This document shows positions 44,401-47,451 of a DNA stretch of 47,451 nt, one piece after another. This DNA is from UBA5266 sp964610025. GTDB taxonomy: Bacteria; Bacteroidota; Bacteroidia; Bacteroidales; WCHB1-69. Under the pieces are notes generated by a model. The model did no database searches and was not told where the DNA came from. It saw nothing but the letters and a program-made list of their open reading frames with translations. The stretch spans positions 1 through 47,451 of the forward strand of contig CAZSTX010000010.1 in NCBI GenBank assembly GCA_964610025.1. Direction: 5' to 3'. A program made the translations under genes and the position numbers. The number at the start of each line of letters is the position of its first letter. Position 1 is the stretch's first letter.

Positions 44401-44983
44401 TCCCATAGTTGGAATGAGCAAGAAAAATATACTTGCTTCAAACACTTTATATAGCATTTATTCCAAAAATGATGAGTACAGTCTACGGTATATTCTATGC
44501 GTTTTGAACTCTGCTTTGCTAAAAAAATATTGGTTGTCAAAGTATTCCGACAGCAAACAATTATTTCCAAAAATAAAAGGGTATCAGTTAAAAGAATTAC
44601 CAATCAAACAAATCTCACTTTCCGACCAGCAGCCCTTTATAGAAAAAGCCGATCTTATGCTTTCACTAAATACTGAACTTCAAAGCAAACGACAAAAATT
44701 TCTAAATTGTTTAAACGATAATTTTGAGAATATCAAAATTACGGGGGCTTTGGAAAAGTTTGATGAATCAGACTTCAAAGGATTTACAAAGGAATTAAAA
44801 AAACAAAAAATCACGCTCTCCCTTAAGCAGCAAGATGAATGGGAGGAGTATTTCAATGAATATAAATCAGAATGTAATCAGCTATCTTTGCAAATTGCAG
44901 AAACAGACAAGGCTATTAATAAAATGGTGTATGAGTTGTATGAACTGACAGATGAGGAGATTGAAATTGTTGAAAATAATTGA
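41426..44983 (+). CDS. Type IIG (Eco57I-like) restriction-modification enzyme with an inserted HUH transposase-like domain
   Basis: 1185 aa. N-terminal PD-(D/E)xK nuclease: KADGAIL, then AVIELKD (D87, E101 and K103). Adenine methyltransferase: GVFYTPRYI (motif X, near 376), motif I DPACGSGAF (442-450) and motif IV GNPPYV (759-764). Between them, about 556-735, lies an extra domain: AFHITTAIHDSR, NICRDHIHILLV with an HxH pair (H631 and H633), and NTVEYIRNNRIKHGL with Tyr700, the layout of Y1/REP-associated transposases. GINPLV occurs at 663-668 and 727-732 and a Ser-rich linker at 711-724. The C-terminus (about 900-1100) is a TaqI-like specificity domain (QLFPKIKGYQ). It should cut and methylate DNA in one chain without partners; the site is unknown. 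GC content is higher than the neighbours, suggesting transfer. Confidence 0.9.
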   Translation: MSLFQQKILKKQIIVNIEKINHVYKLYADYFHNPTIQENIRNSKEEQFQEGFLRELFVNVLGYTLNPAPNYNLITEKKNETNSRKADGAILVNGEVRAVIELKDLKTTDLKTVENQAFGYKNYNRNAIYVITSNFEKLRFYIDTAVEHIEFNLFTLTADEFAVLWLCLAYENISKNLPKSLKNESVSNEDQITKELYKDYSEFKRVLFADLIEQNPGYDKLLLFKKSQKLIDRLLFIFFAEDRNLLPPNSIAEIIAQWEKLKELDEYRPLYERFQKYFGYMNTGYKGKKHDIFAYNGGLFKADEILDNIIVSDKVLWENSLRLSQYDFESEVDVNILGHIFENSLTEIEEIGSELSRELIPVSNTPKESKRKKDGVFYTPRYITIYIVENTLGKLCAEKKAELEIDESEYFTDKKRQLATKKKLDEKLKIYRQWLLGLSICDPACGSGAFLNAALDFLIAEHNLLDEMSAKLSGGSLVFPDIENAILENNLYGVDINEESVEIAKLALWLRTAKPNRKLNSLNNNIKCGNSLISDPEIAGNKAFDWQKEFPQVFKEKEKKAFHITTAIHDSRTSQRMIDYKVREKRYNGTLPEPQIYPFSEEDEIVISKIIAQIVKDDKLNIMAYNICRDHIHILLVCETEEVDKIVGKIKGKTARVFNSNKGINPLVENKTEKSVPIWTQKFGCKEITSDEQLWNTVEYIRNNRIKHGLSDSSGSGSSSSSSSNKGINPLVREIAEIETDYEHAFRTEYKGGFDVVIGNPPYVLCQPSNTEETVLNYYKTYEVASYKIDLFHLFFEKGIHLLKQKGKLGFITPNTYLTNKYIKPLRGFILENTNIHSLTIHEESVFVDASVDVATIILDKQKQENYKILLQTSQNGNFIEIGNKNQSEWYNDADYIFNIKQNFGTSFEDCVLLGDICNSYFGIQAFDRKSSISETKENDNYLEIIDGGDINTYAYAVPTKFFNYIESNIKSGGDWNVYAQERIVIRQIGLTPIVGMSKKNILASNTLYSIYSKNDEYSLRYILCVLNSALLKKYWLSKYSDSKQLFPKIKGYQLKELPIKQISLSDQQPFIEKADLMLSLNTELQSKRQKFLNCLNDNFENIKITGALEKFDESDFKGFTKELKKQKITLSLKQQDEWEEYFNEYKSECNQLSLQIAETDKAINKMVYELYELTDEEIEIVENN
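43409..43426 (+). repeat. REP-like palindrome, copy 1, within coding sequence
   Basis: AAGGGGATTAATCCCCTT is a perfect 18-bp palindrome and encodes part of KGINPLV. It lies inside the HUH-like insertion of the type IIG gene. The same palindrome recurs at 43599-43620. Confidence 0.85.
43561..43598 (+). repeat. TAGCAG hexamer tandem repeat
   Basis: About six units of TAGCAG (the first few as TGGTAG or TGGCAG variants) encode a Ser/Gly-rich linker between the HUH-like domain and the second palindrome. A six-base unit keeps the frame, so changes in copy number would alter only linker length. Confidence 0.8.
43599..43620 (+). repeat. REP-like palindrome, copy 2, within coding sequence
   Basis: ACAAGGGGATTAATCCCCTTGT is a perfect 22-bp palindrome sharing its 18-bp core with 43409-43426 and again encoding KGINPLV in the same frame. 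It is just downstream of the hexamer repeat and marks the 3' end of the inserted segment. Confidence 0.85.
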
Positions 44984-45223
44984 TAATATGAATAATTTTG
45001 TAGAAAATTATAAATTGAAAGTAAATAAGATAAACAATTATGTCTAAACAATAAAACATAGAACACAAGTAAAGCAGCGGCAACACGCTTACTTAAACAA
45101 ACAGAGAAATGAGGAGAAATGAAAAATGTTGACGGAGGGGTATAGAATACTATTTTAAACGAGGATTTTAATGGCTCAAAATTAAGACAAAATAAGAAAA
45201 GTTAAATTTAATTATATGGCATA
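44984..45223. other. Region after the type IIG gene, no gene seen
   Basis: 240 bp with a TAATTTTG box (44993-45000) just past the stop codon but no open frame behind it. It ends with ATGGCATATAAC (45216-45227), the left arm of the inverted repeat of the following repeat copy. Confidence 0.4.
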
Positions 45224-45417
45224 TAACAGGCAGTTTTCTATAATGCGGAGTGTAGATTTTTAGAAAGTGTGTGGAAAATTGGAAATTCATCTCCCGAAAG
45301 AAAACTCACGTAATCCACATTGTGTCAATCCATCAAACGTTATATGCCATACAACAGCAGTGCATACATCAATCGAAAAAAAATAAAATGTAGATTCGAA
45401 AAATTATTATACTTTTG
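45224..45417 (+). repeat. 194-bp direct repeat, right copy (attC-like)
   Basis: Aligns without gaps to 41209-41402. Here the outer arms ATGGCATATAAC (45216-45227) and GTTATATGCCAT (45339-45350) are perfectly complementary over 12 bp, giving a 135-bp element like a folded attC site. The left arm also complements GTTATATGCC at 41324-41333, the start of the unit holding the type IIG gene, which is what the integron cassette model predicts. It ends in TACTTTTG (45410-45417) and abuts an IS110 fragment 11 bp later. Confidence 0.75.
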
Positions 45418-45428
45418 TAGGAACGTCA

Positions 45429-45562
45429 ATCTTTGTGCACGTTTAAACTAAATATTTTTTTACGGTTATTATTTTAATAACTAAAAAAAATAAAGACATA
45501 AAACATCTGTTTTTTTGTCAAGATATTGTTGCTCTTCGCTATAAATTTTTATGTACTTTTGC
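45429..45562 (-). mobile_element. IS110 left-end fragment, copy 2
   Basis: About 134 bp matching 4168-4297. Only the first codons of the transposase remain on the minus strand (SLNVHKD followed by a stop) and the start codon is lost, so this is a broken end joined directly to the 194-bp repeat. It carries an outward TACTTTTG box facing the TonB receptor gene. Confidence 0.75.
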
Positions 45563-45587
45563 AAAACGAAATTAAAATATACTTTTG
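45554..45587 (+). promoter_or_regulatory. Tandem TACTTTTG promoter boxes before the TonB receptor gene
   Basis: TACTTTTG occurs at 45554-45561, within the IS110 fragment, and again at 45580-45587. Both match TAnnTTTG and face the receptor gene, whose start is about 100 bp downstream. Either could drive it; which is native is unclear. Confidence 0.45.
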
Positions 45588-45684
45588 CAATTTTAATAAT
45601 ATTTCTATTATTAAGATATAAAAAAGTAATAATATTATTAAAAAAGGAGTGTATAAACAGAAAGTTTATTGTTTTAAATGCTGA

Positions 45685-47451
45685 ATGAGAAAACAACATA
45701 CTATTTTTAGTTTAATTTATAAAACAGTATTAATAAATGTAATAAACTTTGCTTGTGCATTTTTATTTACAACTAATTTAAGTTTTGCACAAGATAACAA
45801 AGACACTACTGTTAAAATAGTTCAACTGAAAGAAATAAATGTTTATGGTGATGAATTAGTACAAACAGATGCTTTGCAATCTAATTTATTAAAAAACAAC
45901 ATTACTAAAAAAAACAATTCAATCCATTCCATCACAGTCGATTAATGAATTGTTAAAGCAATTACCCGGTTTAGACGTCAGGCAACGTGGAGGCTATGGC
46001 GTGCAAGCTGATATTAGCATGAGAGGAGGCAATTTTGACCAAACACGCTTGCTCTTAAATGGGATTAATGTTACCGACCCACAAACAGGACATTATACAC
46101 TTAATTTACCTATTTATAACGATATTATCCATCATATAGAAATATATAGAAATACAGGAGCATTACTTTATGGTGTTTCTTCGTTTACAGGAATTGTAAA
46201 TATTATTACCCAGCCTGATACAATTAATTATTTAAATCTGCATTTAATGGGAGGGATGTATGGTACTTTTGGAGTTGGGACTGATATAAATCTAAAAACA
46301 GATAAAACCATGCATTTGTTTTCTGTAAATTACAAACAATCAGATGGATATAAGAAAAATACTGATTTTAAAATGTATAATTTATATTATCAGGGAATTG
46401 GAAAATTTAAAAGAGGAGAACTTGAATTTCAGACGGGATTAAACGATAAATCTTATGGTGCTAATGGTTTTTATTCTTTAAAATTTCCCAATCAATTTGA
46501 GCATACACAAACATTTATAAGTAGTATTCAGTGGAAAAATAGGGGAATGGTTAAATGGATACCAAGTCTTTATTATCGATTTAATTATGATTGTTTTGAG
46601 TTGTTTAGAAATCAAGAAAAAACAAAAAACAATTATCACAACAATCAGGTGTTAGGTTTTAATTTTATCAACTCATTTGCGACAAAAATAGGAAAAGCGA
46701 TGTTTAGTGTTGATTATCGAATAGAAGATATTGCAAGCACTATATTAGGAGATTTAATGAAAAAAGAAAAACTAAGTCGTGTAAAGCAAATAAATTATCT
46801 ATATGGAAAAAATCGTCAAATATTTTCTCTTTCGGCGGGTCAATCTGTGTTGTTAGAAAATATGTTGTTGAAAGTAAATGTGTTAGGTCAATATTATATC
46901 AATGAAAGAAAATTTTATCTTTTACCAGCCTCTGAGCTTTTATGGCATTTGAAAACAATAAAAAATAAAGAAGATAGAATTAATCTTACATTATTTATTT
47001 CGGCAGGAAAGGGAGTACGCGCACCTACTTTTACCGATTTGTATTATCGTACAGGCGATATTGTAGGTAATGCATATTTAAAAGCTGAACAAGCTATTAA
47101 TTTAGAAATAGGAACAATATTAAATGTTAGTCAATTAAACAAAGATGCTTACCTTAAATGTAAAGTAAATTTATTTTTCCGTTGGGGTAATAATATGATA
47201 GATTTTGTAAAAAAAGAAAACGACAGTCTATGGAAATCTATTAATCAGACAAATGTATTTTTTGTAGGCAATGAGTTAATGCTTGATTTTTATCCTCTTG
47301 TGCTTATTGACAATAGTTTTTTACAATCTATATCTTTATATTATACGTATTTATATTCTGATAAACAAACAGATGGTTATATTTCTCGTTATGTATTAGA
47401 CCATTTAATCCATAGGCTATCGTTACAATTATCGCATCGTATTTATAAGGA
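45685..47451 (+). pseudogene. TonB-dependent outer membrane receptor, frameshifted and cut by the window end
   Basis: The first frame gives a signal peptide (ending LSFAQ near residue 36) and a TonB-box-like segment VKIVQLKEINVYGDEL, then runs into a stop at 45945. The frame starting near 45907 continues open to the window end: SIPSQSINELLKQLPGLDVR, RGGYGVQADISMRGGNFDQT and LLLNGINVTDPQTGHY (the plug domain), then the barrel with GKGVRAPTFTDLYY. Removing one A from the A8 run at 45907-45914 joins the two frames as ITKKTIQSIPSQ. Such receptors import cobalamin, iron chelates or similar compounds; the ligand is not visible. It may be dead, phase-variable or a sequencing error. Confidence 0.85.

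Noticed and set aside
45418..45684. Cobalamin riboswitch before the TonB receptor
   Set aside because: No B12-box-like conserved core could be found; the leader is made of IS110 and repeat sequence.

Overview
This window comes from a low-GC (about 30 percent by eye) member of the Bacteroidota. Three things point there. The first is a set of type IX secretion system (T9SS) genes (porV, porU, a porP/sprF-type gene and gldJ) together with proteins carrying T9SS C-terminal sorting domains. The second is the Bacteroidota promoter box TAnnTTTG in front of many genes, with little Shine-Dalgarno signal. The third is a set of Bacteroidota-typical families (DUF4292, DUF3822, DUF6029, Omp28, CHU_C). The species cannot be named from the sequence alone.

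Layout. (1) 1-3.4 kb, minus strand: a compact cluster that looks like a RiPP (ribosomally made, modified peptide) locus. It has a 114-aa precursor-like protein with five cysteines in a perfect C-x-x-C ladder near its C-terminus, a small membrane protein, a radical SAM/SPASM maturase and a T9SS-exported protein. (2) 3.4-5.8 kb: a decayed IS110-family transposase, an ECF sigma factor overlapping a membrane protein gene, and a candidate small RNA. (3) 5.8-17 kb: housekeeping genes, with a minus-strand rsh/DUF4292/queG operon, then lpdA, fabD, purN, gpsA, small lipoproteins and a YD-repeat-like protein. (4) 17-27.8 kb: the T9SS core, porU-porV-ispF on the minus strand divergent from porP/sprF-gldJ on the plus strand, followed by murF and anmK. 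(5) 27.8-39 kb: DUF2147, a DUF3822/rsmD/yicC cluster, a TlpA-DUF6029-Omp28 operon, lon, tRNA-Asp(GTC) and a beta-CASP metallo-hydrolase. (6) 39-40.7 kb: a second ECF sigma factor with an overlapping membrane-anchored partner that ends in a T9SS type B (CHU_C) domain. (7) 40.9-45.6 kb: an accessory island. It holds a truncated ApeA-like defence gene, then a large type IIG restriction-modification gene flanked by two 194-bp direct repeats with attC-like features, then a second fragment of the IS110 left end. (8) 45.7 kb to the end: a TonB-dependent receptor broken by a frameshift at an A8 run and cut off by the window edge.

The two most unusual systems are the Cys-ladder/radical SAM locus and the type IIG enzyme. 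In the latter, a HUH (Y1/REP-transposase-like) domain sits inside the methyltransferase, and the coding sequence carries two copies of a REP-like palindrome that translate to GINPLV. All function calls are made by reading motifs by eye; no database search was run.
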